Assembly (NCBI GenBank): GCA_022059125.1
Contig: JAEUWY010000012.1
Coordinates: 2,294,001-2,358,000, forward strand
Reading direction: 5' to 3'
DNA: 64,000 bases
From: Corynespora cassiicola
Taxonomy: Eukaryota > Ascomycota > Dothideomycetes > Pleosporales > Corynesporascaceae
Under the pieces are notes generated by a model. The model ran no database searches and was not told where the DNA came from. It was given only the letters and a program-made list of their open reading frames with translations. Positions 31,994-43,500 of this stretch are shown piece after piece. Positions within the stretch are counted from its first letter, which is position 1. Each line of letters starts with the position of its first letter. A program made the position numbers and the translations under genes.

Positions 31994-33251
31994 ATGTCGA
32001 AGCAACGCGTCCTGCTCACCGGTGCCACAGGCCATACTGGCGCCTCTATTCTTGATGGCCTGCTAGACTATGGAAAATTTGTATGTATGGCCCCATTCAT
32101 GCTTTGGGAGAGTATCTTGCGAAAGAGTTTGTGAGAACCTAACATTCCCTCCAGGAAGTCGAAGCTCTCGTCAGACCATCTTCTGCCCAGAAATCAGAAT
32201 GGAAGGCTCTCGAGAGACGCGGTGTGAAGGTTGTTGTAACGGATATTGTCAACGACTCAATTGACCAACTTGCTGCCATTCTAAAGGGGGTCGATACTGT
32301 CATTAGCACCATCGATACCTCGCAGCTAGGGCAGGCCAAGCTCGATATTGCTGCGGACAACTTTGCAACAGCTGCGAAGAAGGCGGGGGTTAAACGCTTT
32401 GTACCATGTGCTTGGGGCCCTATCGCTCCTGTGGGAGGCGTAATGTATCTGCGTGACGCGGTTAGTCCGACCTGCCCCCTCCACGCTCTGTTTGCGAGAC
32501 CACTCAACAAACGCGAGTTGTAATACGATTACAAATGCTGATCGTCTAACTTTTCTTTAGAAAGAGAAATCCTACAATCACATAAAGCAGATTCATCTTC
32601 CGTACACAATCATCGATGTTGGGTGGTGGCACCAGGCAGTCTTTCCCAAAGTACCTTCCGGTCGATTCGATTACGCTGCCATATTGCCCCTCGATACTGT
32701 TCATGGCGATGGGGAAACACCCACATTGCTTGGCGATTTGCGCGACATTGGGCCTTGGACAGCCCGCATCATTGATGATGAGCGCACACTCAACAAATCT
32801 GTCATTACCTGGAGTGACTCCATTGGCGACAACCAGATTATCGCTCAGACCGAAGAGGTCACCGGGGAGAAGTTGCCGCCTTTTAAGAAGGTATGTGAAA
32901 TAGCTTTAAGATTGCTTGAATATCTTCCCACGCTTCGTGGAAATGCTGACACTGTGACTGTAGATCTCGTTCGAGGAGATTGAGGCTAAGACCTTTGAGG
33001 CTAGAGCCAAGGTTCAACAAGAGCCGGACAACACCATTTTCAAGAGTGGGCTCTTCATGCAAGAGTACAGGTACAGCAGATATGTTCGTGGAGACAATGA
33101 AGCTGAGTATGCGAAGTATTTGGGTTTTTTAGATGCTCGTGAGCTCTACCCAGACTTCAAGCCCATCACTTTCCGCCAATTTTTGAATGACATATTGGAG
33201 CAAAAGATCAAGAAGCCGGAATATGATATGACGGGAAAGATCGAAAAGTAA
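31994..33251 (+). CDS. NmrA-like / isoflavone-reductase-like NAD(P)-binding protein
   Basis: Four exons (31994-32080, 32155-32460, 32561-32890, 32964-33251) give 336 aa; the introns (74, 100 and 73 nt) all close in frame. The Rossmann start VLLTGATGHTGASILDGLL carries the GxxGxxG motif. GVDTVISTIDTSQLGQAK and AAKKAGVKRFVPCAWGPIA match the atypical short-chain dehydrogenase family of phenylcoumaran-benzylic-ether/isoflavone reductases and NmrA-like regulators. YNHIKQIHLPYTIIDVGWWHQ follows the position where catalytic members have a Lys. Such fungal proteins may be reductases of secondary metabolites or redox sensors; sequence alone does not decide. A CT-rich leader with a TATA-like element (gatataaatat) precedes the ATG at about -110. 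Confidence 0.88.
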
Positions 33252-33670
33252 AATCTGGTACTCTCCATAGTTGCTTAGATCACATAGATCGTTAAATACC
33301 TCGATCAGAGTTGCAGTCGAATCTATTGTCTTCTCAAATTTCGCGCCATTCGGGCTGTCTCATGTTCCCTGATGTACCTGGCAAGTGAGACAGGAAATCA
33401 ATGTCTGTGCAACAGTTTCAAGTAGCGACTGCAAAAATCGACAGAGCGCAAATCCATATTGGCACCTGGGAAAAAGGAATTGATTGCACAGGAAGATTTT
33501 CTGCCTCAAAATGGCAATGCATTGATCGTATTTTTTTATGTAAAAGCGAGTGTACAGCACAAGGGCCAACAAGAAACTCTCACCGAGCAACTCGACAACC
33601 AAATTCCGAGCAAAACTTGTCATTCACGGAAAGGTTGGAAACTCCCATTCCCTGGTGCATTGCTTCCAGC
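33252..33670. other. Shared 3' region of convergent genes
   Basis: Between the NmrA-like gene and the minus-strand lectin-like gene. Frames on the plus strand here are antisense shadows or short. Nothing recognised. Confidence 0.45.
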
Positions 33671-34413
33671 TTAGGGAGCGGGAGCACGGCCGACATCAGG
33701 GCACTGAAGGATGGCGTCGTCATCCAACCTCAAGTACCACCAGCAGCCCTTGGAGCTGTTGGGGCCCTTCCAGATCTGAAGAGCGGTACCGTTGGTAAGG
33801 ACCTCACCCTCGGTGACGAGTTTCATCTCCTTGTTCGCCTGGAGGGAAAGTATTAGTATTCGGGTATCAGGTAGGTCATAAGTCAGTGAAGCTTACGGCA
33901 GGTGAGATCCTAGAGCTATTAGCAGTGAAGCAGGAGTTCGGAAATGAGGAAGCTTACCAGTATGTTCCAGTGCCATTGCGCGTCGGGATGACGTTCCAAC
34001 GCACTCGGTTCAACCAAGGCGACAAGGTGTTTCCGTAAAGCTTCTCTTGCTTTGCGCCATCTGAAAATAAACGGTGAGCTTGAGTACAGGCTATGCGGTA
34101 ACTAATGGATAACGACGGACTTACCTCCGCACGACATGTAGGTTCCGCTCTTGCGGTTGATGATGTGGTACTCGTCCCTGCCTGAACTGCCGATACCGAG
34201 GTAGACGAACATGAAGCGATCGTTCTTGTTAACGTCGTTGTTCCTGTTGGAGAATTTCCCCTAAGCCATTGCCTATTCGAATTGGAATACCCTAACATAC
34301 CAGATGACGCAGGGAGTACCATCATTGCGGTTTCCACCGGAGAATGATACAGCAGCCTTGCGGTCTTTGTAGTTCTCAATGCGATAGACGTTAGCACCGA
34401 TCCAGTCAGACAT
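33671..34413 (-). CDS. Small lectin-like (possibly beta-trefoil) protein with a 13-nt microexon
   Basis: Five exons (34413-34297, 34260-34125, 34060-33958, 33909-33897, 33838-33671) give 178 aa. The start MSDWIGANVYRIENYKDRKA, the repeats around DEYHIINRKSGTYMSCG, LVTEGEVLTNGTALQIWKG and the CWWYLRLDDDAILQCPD end suggest a ricin-B-like beta-trefoil of cytosolic fungal lectins; this is a weak structural guess. No signal peptide. The fourth exon is only 13 nt (W-I-S-P-A junction), framed by two introns (48 and 58 nt) that both start GTAAGCTTC. Intron 1 must be 36 nt (donor GTTAGG) to keep frame, which is short for fungi, so that junction is least certain. A TATA-like ttataat lies near 34528 upstream. 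Confidence 0.65.
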
Positions 34414-36526
34414 GATGAAAGTTTTGGTTGGTTGAAAGGTTTTGGTTGTTGGTTTGGTTATTGATCACAGGAAAGTTGTTGAACTGAGTTGATGAATTCT
34501 AGTCTTCGAAGTCCCTGGCGGGCCTTTTATAATCTGGCCATCTGCTTACCGGCTCCTCAGTCCGGCTTGCCACCGATGCATATATGCCCCAAATGACATC
34601 GTCGGTGGCGAGAACTGACGAGTTGTTGGTTTCAGGGCCCAATCCTACGGCGATACCTTAGCACGCATGGTCTTGTGGGCAGCATGCATCAAAAGAAAAG
34701 AGACTTCAGAGCATTACGGGATGAGCAACGCCAAGATACCCCAGGCTTCCAAGACTGCTGCATGCATTTCATTCTGCTATACTCTTATGTCTTCTCACCA
34801 ATGGATCACTTCCTATGATATGGATGAAAAGCAGCATAAAAGTTCATGTTTTACAACCCTTCTGTTGTAAGTCCCTGGGTGTTGTTGCCTTATTGAAAAC
34901 ATAGATCCTCATCTATCTTGGGGTGTTTATTTTGTTGAAAAGTATTCTATCCGGCTCTGTGTGGAGTTTACTGCTTTCTTGGAAAAAAATGTGAAAAGCA
35001 AAAAGCGAATCTTACCCTATCGGCGATACCCTTGTTTTCCCCCAATATCCATTAGCTTCAAAAGAAGATTCACTTTACTTATGCTGAATAGCACATGCCA
35101 TGGATCGACAGTAACAATATAAGTGCAGCATTGGGTTCAATTTGTTAGACCTAAGCATCCGGTTCAAGCAAGTCTCCTATGTGCTAGTATGTGGTTGTTT
35201 GCACCTGCATTACACTCCATCAAGAAAGTGACTACCTATACAGTATGCTTGACGGTATTTCAAAACCTCGAAAAGTACAGGCACGAAGATAAGAAACTTG
35301 AGTAAAGCCGGTTTACTCCCGAGAATGCAGCGACATCGCGTTAGTGTCATCAAGGCCGATGCACCACCAAACCTTAGGAACTCCACCCTTGGCGTACTGT
35401 GGCAAGGTATTACACCCGCAGAATAGCGGTAAGCCTTGACCGTTGAAGTCGTTTTTCTTGGTTACGATGAAGCCACGGAGCAACACGCGTGTACACGTAA
35501 CGGATCCTTCTTGCGTCTCAGCTGGCGTCTTGCGAATGTGGCGTCTTGGCACGCAAACGATGGGGCACGAGGTCCATTCTAGGATCACATATCATTTTCA
35601 ATGAATGGCATTCACCCAAAGTATGCCAGTTGTTTCCCAACGTAGCAGTTGTACAAATTAAGCACTCCAAACCTCTGTTGGCCTTTGGTAATAGCAATTG
35701 GTACACACTAAAGTCGCTAGCCTACATTTTGCAGTCCCAGCGATATCATGTAATTAAGAGGACCGGCTCGGCCATGTCTGCGATCGATCCTCGCGTCTGT
35801 TGTGGAGACCGGAGTATTGGCTGGTGATCGATTAGCGCCTGGAGCGGCCCGACGGCCTTCTGTACTTCCGCTTTCTAAACTTTGAGGTGCTGATTCCCCG
35901 CTTTGACGCCTCCCATCGCCTCGTATTCTGCGCAATACGAGCCACTGGCTTGCTAGGCACGACCCGCTGCCGGCAGAAGCAATGTGGCATTGATGGACGT
36001 CTAGTGGACGAAATTCGTCGCACATCACAGCAACGTGAAAAGACATCTCTACCGCAAAGGCTGCGAAACAGCAACTCGCTGTCTGCTGAAGTTATATCGT
36101 GATTTTTCTTAATTTTATGAGCGTCTGAACACTTGGCATTCAGTTCTCTTATGCATCCTGAATGCAGCGATGGTGGCGTTCCCGATGGATCGTGCCGATG
36201 GGTCGTGCCGGTGGTGCGTCGGATTAGAACGCACGGACTTCCTTGCAGCAGCAAGTATCTAGGTAGCCAATAGACTATGGCAGGTTTCGGGCAACTCTTA
36301 ACAGCTTTGTATTCTCTCATATTTTGCAAATGTAGTGTGTTTTCTTACAATGGTAGAATAGAAAAACTTCTGAACCTTTCAATCTTCTTTTTTGTATCAT
36401 GAACGCCTGGCATAAAGCTGGGAAATAAGGTCGGGTTTATTTGCGCAAGAATTTTGTTTTTGGGACCAGGTCATTGATTGGGATCGCTACTTGCAACAAG
36501 ATGTTGCTTTTTGAGCTCAGTAGACT
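34414..36526. other. AT-rich stretch without recognised genes
   Basis: Promoter of the lectin-like gene at its left end. The rest holds short frames only. A 91-codon minus-strand frame at 35313-35588 with six cysteines and a plus-strand frame around 35836-36102 look somewhat coding but lack any start context, signal peptide or family match. Confidence 0.35.
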
Positions 36527-37020
36527 CTAAGGTGTGAACGGAAAATGATTTGCGATTGGGGTATAAACTAATCCAGTAGCCTTCAAACGTATGCTGACAG
36601 GTTGGATATTGGTGTATTCCCGAAGTCCCCCATTTTTGTATTTTGAGCATATAACCATACTACTCATCACCCGAACTTTTAGTTTCAGATTGTCTATCAG
36701 AATCGCCGTACCATCCCTGCCAACCGCGTTACTAGAAGCATCATCTTCGTCGCCCTCTTCGAAATCTGTCAACGACGTAGGGAGGACTATTGACTCTAGG
36801 TGTTCTGCGATATGGCTGCGGAGGAAGGCTGGTCTTCGATCATCTGGATAAAGTGAGCATTTTGAAATTACTGTTCCATCCTAGAAACTCTCAGATATAT
36901 CTGCAAGGGCTTTCATATGTTCTTGGGCATGTAATCAATGAAACCGTCCCGTGTTATGATTGTTGAACCATGCTCTCCGCAAGTCCATTATCATCCTTGC
37001 ATGTGTACCTTGTGATAGAT
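36527..37020 (-). pseudogene. Decayed C2H2-type / zinc-finger-like gene fragment
   Basis: One minus-strand frame is open from a TGA near 36930 to TAG near 36527 with a single internal TAG at 36881-36883. It reads HAQEHMKALADISESF before the stop and then DGTVISKCSLYPDDRRPAF and LRSHIAEHLESIVLP, followed by an acidic linker (DFEEGDEDDASS). HIAEHLES plus a following acidic linker is a recurrent pattern in fungal C2H2/NACHT-type proteins. Further upstream (to about 37020) another frame reads YTCKDDNGLAESMVQQS before a stop. No start codon or intact splice chain could be built, so this is a relic or a badly mutated gene. Confidence 0.4.
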
Positions 37021-37790
37021 CCAATCATAAGATTCGGTTATGTTTTTAAAGGACTCTCCGAGCCCTATGTCGTGTATCTATATCGAATAGTTCCAATCAT
37101 GCCGCGTCGTACAGTGTCTGGATTCTAGCTGTTTTCAAAAGCGTGAAATCATAGTCTCAGATCTCTGAATACATCACGTCTACCTTATTGTAAATGAGAA
37201 TTCGCTTTGAGAGTTGACAAAACGCCATAGGCATTGTATAGACAGCCTCAAGGGAGGGATTGAGAGTTCCATGTCACATGATCCCAACACTGAGACATGC
37301 AAATTTGCCACAAGAAGGGTTCCTTATATGGTAAACATAGATTATTTGATATAAACCTCCAATCTAGGTAGCTTAATAAATAAATGCTTAGAAACCAAAC
37401 TAACAGCCTAGTAAATCTAACATGATAACAGTAGAGAATTTTTGCTTAACTATGATTGATTTTAAAGCTTTGATTTTCGATCTTTAAAAGGGCTGATTTT
37501 CAATTTTTGGTCTTTGAATTCCTGTATTAACTCTCCTATGGGATCTTGAATCTATGAAGAATTGCTTTCTTTTTTCGTTCCTTGGAGGCACTGGAGGTGC
37601 AATGTCTGGTATCTATTCGGGGCGCTTTTTCCAGTATAGCAACTACCCCTGACTCTGTGTGTTGGCGCTTGCCAACCAACATATAAATAAGCTCGTTTTT
37701 TCCATGAATATTTCTGACTTGTTCTGATATCTTAACATCTCGATCCCGGCTCTCTCTTCATCGTTAGGTGATATGTTTATACGTCTACGA
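37021..37790. other. AT-rich spacer
   Basis: Between two decayed minus-strand coding regions. About 37330-37520 is strongly AT-rich. No coding signal recognised. Confidence 0.4.
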
Positions 37791-39230
37791 TCAAAGAGCT
37801 TTTCCTCCACATACCGAATGTCCTACTCGACACAACGTGCTATCCTCTGGCCTAAATACGTTTGCCTCGTCGTGTGGATTAATTGATGAGTAAAGGCCAT
37901 TTGTCAAAATCGGAACTTGGAATGAGGAGCTAATATCTTTTCCAATGTGCCGATGTGTTCTCGAAACACTTCTCCAGATATGAAGTCCATTATTTTCCTT
38001 TTTCAACTCGTGTTCGTCGGAGATAGTGCTTGTGCCCTCCTCGGAGTCTAAGTTTTGGGTAGAATATCTCTGCCAGTCATCAGTATCTGTGACCCCGTAC
38101 TTTTGCACCTTATTCATTGCTACGAGTGTTAAATTTTCTCGTGTAAGCCTTGATAGATATACCATTGAATGTTTGGCGATAAGTTTTTAACAGAATTCCA
38201 AGGAAAGTACCTCGAAATGCTTCGTTCTTGTGTAGGGTGTCATCCAATGAGCCTCACGAAGCAGCTGGTAAAGTGGCGTGAGATTCCTCTCTCTATATAC
38301 GAAGTCGAACTTACTGTTTGATTACCTTGGATATGTGTATTCCATCGATTTGAGTCGGTAATTTGTTCGTTCTATTAAGAGATGTAAGGCACAAGCCGTA
38401 ACGAGCTGAGGCATCCATGAGTGTGAGGGATTGCGCATCCAGCGCGGCTGGTGTTAGCCGATACATTATCAGCAACACAATATCTGACCTAGAGTCATTG
38501 GTAGCAGACGCGAGATTGATGTAAGAGAAGATACCGTTGCCGCTGCGAAGCTTAGGCGCTGAGTCAACATCAACGCTGTACTACCCAAACATCAAACTTC
38601 GCTCTTGGGGAATGAGCACTCCAGAAGGCGCCACTAAGCACTTATATGATTGATTATTGGATTTCGAAGAACTCGCAAGAGCAGAAGCTAAGTAAGTTCA
38701 AGAATCGTGCTTGGTGCTCTTCCTCTTATCCTCAGTGCGCTGATAAACTGCAGAAGATTTTGCGACACAGTTGGAGACAAGGGAATGGGGATAAATGATT
38801 GAAAAAATGAGAAAAAAAAAATCTTCCTCGAATAAGTCTGCCTTGCGAATACCATTGGACCTATTGTAATAAGGACATCCTTGACGTGTTCAGATTGACT
38901 TTCTAATGCACGTTTTGCTTGAGCTCCTAACCTTAATTTTGAATGATTAAATTTTGATAAGACCAGAGATCCCATAGAAAGTGCCGTCCCTTCCTTTTAG
39001 CACCCTAGGTTGACAAAAGAAACTATAGGCCGTAGATCTGTCTGCAAATTTGACAGTATTTGACAAATCACAATTACCTATAGGAGATTCTTTACTCGGC
39101 AGAACTTCTTCATTTATATACGTCTTAAAGTAGGCGCGATCATTCTTCTCTGCGTTATCTGTTGCCGTTTCCGCGGAAGATGTTTTCCATTCAGCCTTGC
39201 ACGTATATTTATATACGTCATTTTAGAGCG
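37791..39230 (-). pseudogene. Decayed multi-exon gene of unrecognised family
   Basis: Long coding-like runs follow each other on the minus strand. They are YTCKAEWKTSSAETATDNAE and NDRAYFKTYINEEVLPSKES (about 39230-39090), YSFFCQPRVLKGRDGTFYG (about 39025-38970), HVKDVLITIGPMVFARQ (about 38890), VAPSGVLIPQERSLMFG, TAG (38581-38583), YSVDVDSAPKLRSGNGIFSY, SRSDIVLLIMYRLTPAALDA, SARYGLCLTSLNRTNKLPTQ and LTPLYQLLREAHWMTPY. The last part is the 124-codon frame 37791-38165 (ENLTLVAMNKVQKYGV). At least one TAG, a TGA (about 38640) and frame changes interrupt it. Introns can explain some breaks but not all. I do not recognise the protein. The absence of ATG-led frames above 60 codons in the middle hides it from a simple scan. 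Confidence 0.5.
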
Positions 39231-39818
39231 CCTAGGTTCTGTTTTTGATTTCATGCTACTTATCCGATTCTTATGTTCTGGAGGACTTGGATCCAATCAA
39301 GCAACGTAGTCGTAGTTTCTTACATTGAGTGAGGCGCATGTCTTTCAGTACAGAAAGTAAAATGGCGCAAGCCAAGGCTCGACTAAATTTTCAGTGGTGG
39401 CCGAGCAAGGCCACTTTCCCAGTCTATACGAGATCTTCCTTCTTTTGTATGCATGACCTCTCGCTTGATAAAGCCCTTTAAAGTTCTTACTCGAATACGC
39501 AGCTCCTATCCAGCTATTTCCAATAGATAAGAGTAACAAAGTGTTGGCTGTCAGATGTGGCTTGCGAATCACTTTATGGTTGATTACTTATGATGTAGCT
39601 TGCATATATTGTGCCATTTGCCTTGTTTAGCTGGCAAGGCTGAGACACTACGCTCATGGACCAGTATTTAATAACGCAGCCTTATCCACCAATGTATGCT
39701 ACTCAACATCACTGTTCAGTCATCGTTGTTACAGAATCCTATTATCTATAACAGAGCAGGTACACTCTTGTCGGCTAAAGATACAAGTTCATTCTTTTCT
39801 AACATGATACAGACTGAG
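39231..39818. other. AT-rich spacer and 5' region of the DUF3176 gene
   Basis: Contains a further minus-strand open frame (39114-39296) that may be a shifted part of the decayed gene. The plus-strand in-frame extension 39696-39818 upstream of the chosen DUF3176 start is possible coding. Confidence 0.35.
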
Positions 39819-41771
39819 ATGTCCGATCTCTACACTGAATCATCTCAGGGCACGCTGCTTAAAAAGCAGGAGCCATCCAGGACCCCTCAAAATGGCACTG
39901 TAAAGAACAGAAATCGTAAATTATTCACCGTTTTATCTAAATGGGTATGGGAAATCACGACCTGGACCATCGGCTCCTGTGCAGTAGCCGCAATCTTCTG
40001 GCTTCTTTTGTTTTACAATGATACGCCAGTTTCTGAATGGCGACTCAACTTTCAACTATCCACCACCATTGCCGCGCTTTCCCAAATAGCTCAGTCATCT
40101 CTCCTGGCGACCATTTCCCCATGTATTGGACAGCTCAAATGGGGGTTCCTTCGGCGCCGAAATCGGTGGTTCCTTCAAATAAAAAGAACACCTACAGCCA
40201 CGGATATCGAGCGAATTGATGACGCAACACGCGGACCAAAAGGGAGCTTAAGGCTTATGTTTAGAATAAGAGGACTGTAAGTGATATGCTACTCACTTTT
40301 AATATTGTAAAACTAACAACACAAGACATCTTCTGAAATTAGGTGCCTTTGCGACTGTGCTAATGCTTACTTTTGCCACTTTTGCACAGCAAGCTTTAAC
40401 TATCGGCCTTGGAGAGACACTTATTAGCAACGACAAAGCTCAGATTGGACGGGCTAAGACTTCCTCAGAGTCCACATATCATGTCTTCCCTACCGACCAA
40501 GAAAGCGGTAAGTTTTTCATGTGATCCATCCTCTGTGTCGAAGGTCTGGAGCTTATTTTTAATAGCTATTCACCAAGGACTAAAAAAGGCACTATATTCT
40601 GGGATGATAGCTGACGAAATCACTGCGTCGAATGTTTCAGGGTTCTGCCCTGGCGATTTCTGCAAATGGAGGAACTACAAAACATTGGCAGTATGCTCTT
40701 CATTTGAAGACATATCATCAAATCTTTATTCTCAAAATATCAATGGACAGACTTACAAAGAGATGTATGTTGAGGGACTGGATCCAGCGCCTGGATTTAT
40801 TAATGGTACTGAATCATCGTTCTGGACGACCACCAATAACGCATTCATGGTAACAGAGAATGATGGGGAGGCAAATAATCGCCCTGAGCATCTACATGAA
40901 ACAAAGATTACGGATATATATGTGGCATACTTCTCTGCATGTTCCTACAACGAAAACGATAGCGGCATGTGGGTAACAGCTCGGGAAGATCCCAAGGGAT
41001 GGAAAGCTTACAAAGCTTCGCTGCATTATTGTCTTCAAACATTTAATTCCACTAGATTCAACTCTAGTATGATAACTTCGACAGTAAATACTAATACAGA
41101 TTTGACTTGGAAAGGTATCGGGGGTATTGACAAAACCTACTGTCATACTGAAGATGGAGAAGACTTCTGTGTGGATAATACAGTACAGATACGAAGTCAA
41201 CTTGGTCGAATGTTCAATGGCACAGGTTCATACGGGTTTGTTGGAGGCAGAGACAGCTACTACTCAGGTTCATGGACCCTCTTCCTTACATCCGACATAT
41301 TGGGACAGAATCTATCCATTTGTGATACTAGCCCAAACCTAGGGCTCGCTGGATTTCAGCGACGTATCAACAATATTGCAGTCTCGATCACAAATGAGTC
41401 AGTCTCAACGTATCTACAATAAGGTAAATGGTTACTAATCGTTTATCAGATTACGCACTGGCAATAATACTAGTGAGCTTGTTTCTGGAGAAGTGTGGAA
41501 GACCCAACAATACTTTCAGGTGCAGCTTTATTGGCTATCGGTTCCTGGCCTGCTTTACATTATAACCACTGTGTTACTCTTTACTACCATTTCCGGAACA
41601 ATCTCACAGAATGTTCCCATATGGAAGTCATCTCCATTAGTGTTGCTGCGATGCATGGACCGTGGTAACGATATGAGTTATCTGAATGAGGTAGAAGAGA
41701 AAGCTCGCAAAACAGGCGTCGAACTGAAGTACAGTGGGGAAAATTGGTACCTTCAAAATCTGACGGAGTAA
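39819..41771 (+). CDS. DUF3176-family membrane protein
   Basis: Four exons (39819-40276, 40326-40507, 40566-41397, 41450-41771; introns 49, 58 and 52 nt) give 597 aa. The N-terminal block fits DUF3176: KWVWEITTWTIGSCAVAA, IAALSQIAQSSLLATISPCI, GQLKWGFLRRRNRW and IDDATRGPKGSLRLMFR. A second membrane span follows (FATVLMLTFATFAQQALTI). The long central part, with many N-x-S/T sites and Cys pairs (SGFCPGDFCKW, CVDNTVQIRSQ), is probably extracytoplasmic. The C-terminus has another span (SVPGLLYIITTVLLFTTIS) and a SSPLVLLRCMDRG tail typical of the family. Two earlier in-frame ATGs (39696, 39804) leave the start open. Function is unknown; such genes are expanded in moulds. Confidence 0.82.
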
Positions 41772-42123
41772 AACCGAAAGGCAGCATGAATAAAGGAATG
41801 GTCACTGAACATTAGAGCGTCGTTCCCTTGAGGGATTGTAAATGATCAGGGAAAGCATGTATTCTTGCTGTGGCAAGTATTTGTATCGAGGATATTGACT
41901 TGGTCAGTTTCATCGCCAATACCAATTCCGACGATGCATGTTTTATGCAGGTGCTCTGAACCAGTCGGATAGCAGAAATGCACAATGATGATAATAACGA
42001 GAAAAGATAATGAGTTTTCCGACTCGCGGTAGTAGCGCATCGTCTCACGATAAAGCTGCTATATATTTGAATCTCATTTCTAAGAAACTTGCGATCTGGC
42101 TTAGTGCCCGCTTAGTGCCCCTA
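41772..42123. other. Shared 3' region of convergent genes
   Basis: Between the DUF3176 gene and the CAP59-type gene. No coding signal recognised. Confidence 0.5.
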
Positions 42124-43500
42124 CTAGAGATGCTTCCATCCATTCTCTACCAGCACTTGCATCTCATTTATGATGCAAATGTTGCCCTGTTCCACCCATC
42201 GATTCGGCCCTCTGGGACCCACAGATTGCCATTGCTGAATGCGCCGCCAGACAATCCAACGCTGTATGTTCCTTTGGAGAAACCCACTGTACCTCGCCCA
42301 CCTATTCCCCCACATGCCGAATATTCGATCTGAAAATGATGGCCAGCTATGCTTACTAGAGACTTTGACAACATCATAAGCTTGTGGATTATACCCTACG
42401 CGTACATTCGGGTTCACAAATACAGCGCCTGCACCTGGTGGCTGGTTCAGCGGATTGTCTACGTGAATCAGACAGCATTCGCTGCCCTCAAGGTGGAACT
42501 GCGCTAGCGAGTCGGAGATGCCTCGGAATTTGAGAGGCCTTTCTCCGAGGAACGGCTCTGCGTTCATGGCTACCACGCCGTTCCAGCACGACTGAACGGG
42601 CACTGGGCGATTTGAAAGGAGGGCTTTACGCGACTTGGAGGAGAGAAAGTAGGGCCAAGTTTGGGTGATGGGCTGGGAGCCTCCGATATCGCGAAGGGCA
42701 AAGGTATCGTAGTATGTAGGGGGCTTGGAAAAGTCGAGTGAGCAGGCTGCCGAATAAGAGCCCTCATTCGTGGCTAGCAGTGTCAGAATGTCCTCGGTGT
42801 TGAACACGACGTCGTTGAGCCAAAGAACCTTTGTAAAAGGCCTGTTGTCGGTGTCGTTCACGCCGGACATTTCTGCCATGACTCTGTTCCGCAGATTGGC
42901 CAGGTATGGTATCCTCCGAAGCTCCCTCAGACCCCGAGATGTGTCGGCCCATCCGGGCTCATCATCTGCCGGTAAGCGCGATATCTCCTCTTTGTGTGTC
43001 TTGTCCTCCAGCACAATCTTTCGGGGGGTGTTCAAGCCCCCCAGTGCCTGGTCTAGTTCCCGCAATGCGTCTTTACTGTTGTCCCAGCTTCCACTTTCTA
43101 GGACTGCGACATATGTATTCTCAGGCCCCAGATATTTTACAAGCTCTACGACAGCTTTGTTCCAATGCGATCGTAATATCTTCTCATTGTTCCAGTGCAT
43201 GCTCGCAATAAAATATCGCTCGTTCGATGGGGGCTGGAACGATGATGTGGTCTTTCGCTGCGCAGAGGGTATGCGCAACACACACAAAACATCCCATGTT
43301 ATCACAAAAGCTACGTAGAACATCAAAAGCTTTAGTGCTATGCGTCGATATCGGCGAAAGTAGCGGCGTGCTACAAGTGCTACGGAGGAGGGGGACATGC
43401 GCGACCGGTGCCGGCTAGGATATTCTAGACGAGAATTAGTTTTTGGTTTGGTACCGAGAGGTTGTGCTGCACATTCTGGAATTGCCATGCCATCGGGCAT
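42124..43500 (-). CDS. CAP59-type mannosyltransferase (glycosyltransferase family 69)
   Basis: Single exon, 458 aa, a type II Golgi-style protein. A short basic N-terminus and one membrane anchor (LMFYVAFVITWDVLCVLRI, residues about 58-76) precede the lumenal domain. Family landmarks are YFIASMHWNNEKILRSHW, YVAVLESGSWDNSKDALREL, VLWLNDVVFNTEDILTLL (acidic metal-binding-like region), YSAACSLDFSKPPTYYDTFA, FRGISDSLAQFHLEGSECCL and FVNPNVRVGYNPQAYD. These match the Cryptococcus CAP59/CMT1 alpha-1,3-mannosyltransferase family of surface polysaccharide enzymes, common in ascomycetes too. The substrate in this organism is unknown. It diverges from the amino-acid permease across 500 bp. Confidence 0.92.
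   Translation of the reverse strand: MPDGMAIPECAAQPLGTKPKTNSRLEYPSRHRSRMSPSSVALVARRYFRRYRRIALKLLMFYVAFVITWDVLCVLRIPSAQRKTTSSFQPPSNERYFIASMHWNNEKILRSHWNKAVVELVKYLGPENTYVAVLESGSWDNSKDALRELDQALGGLNTPRKIVLEDKTHKEEISRLPADDEPGWADTSRGLRELRRIPYLANLRNRVMAEMSGVNDTDNRPFTKVLWLNDVVFNTEDILTLLATNEGSYSAACSLDFSKPPTYYDTFALRDIGGSQPITQTWPYFLSSKSRKALLSNRPVPVQSCWNGVVAMNAEPFLGERPLKFRGISDSLAQFHLEGSECCLIHVDNPLNQPPGAGAVFVNPNVRVGYNPQAYDVVKVSSKHSWPSFSDRIFGMWGNRWARYSGFLQRNIQRWIVWRRIQQWQSVGPRGPNRWVEQGNICIINEMQVLVENGWKHL

Noticed and set aside
35313..35588. 91-codon minus-strand frame with six cysteines, considered as a small secreted effector
   Set aside because: No signal peptide, no convincing start context and no splice partner encoding one.
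42330..42370. Possible 27-nt GTAAGC...TTTCAG intron inside the CAP59-type gene
   Set aside because: Too short for splicing, and the uninterrupted frame is already complete.
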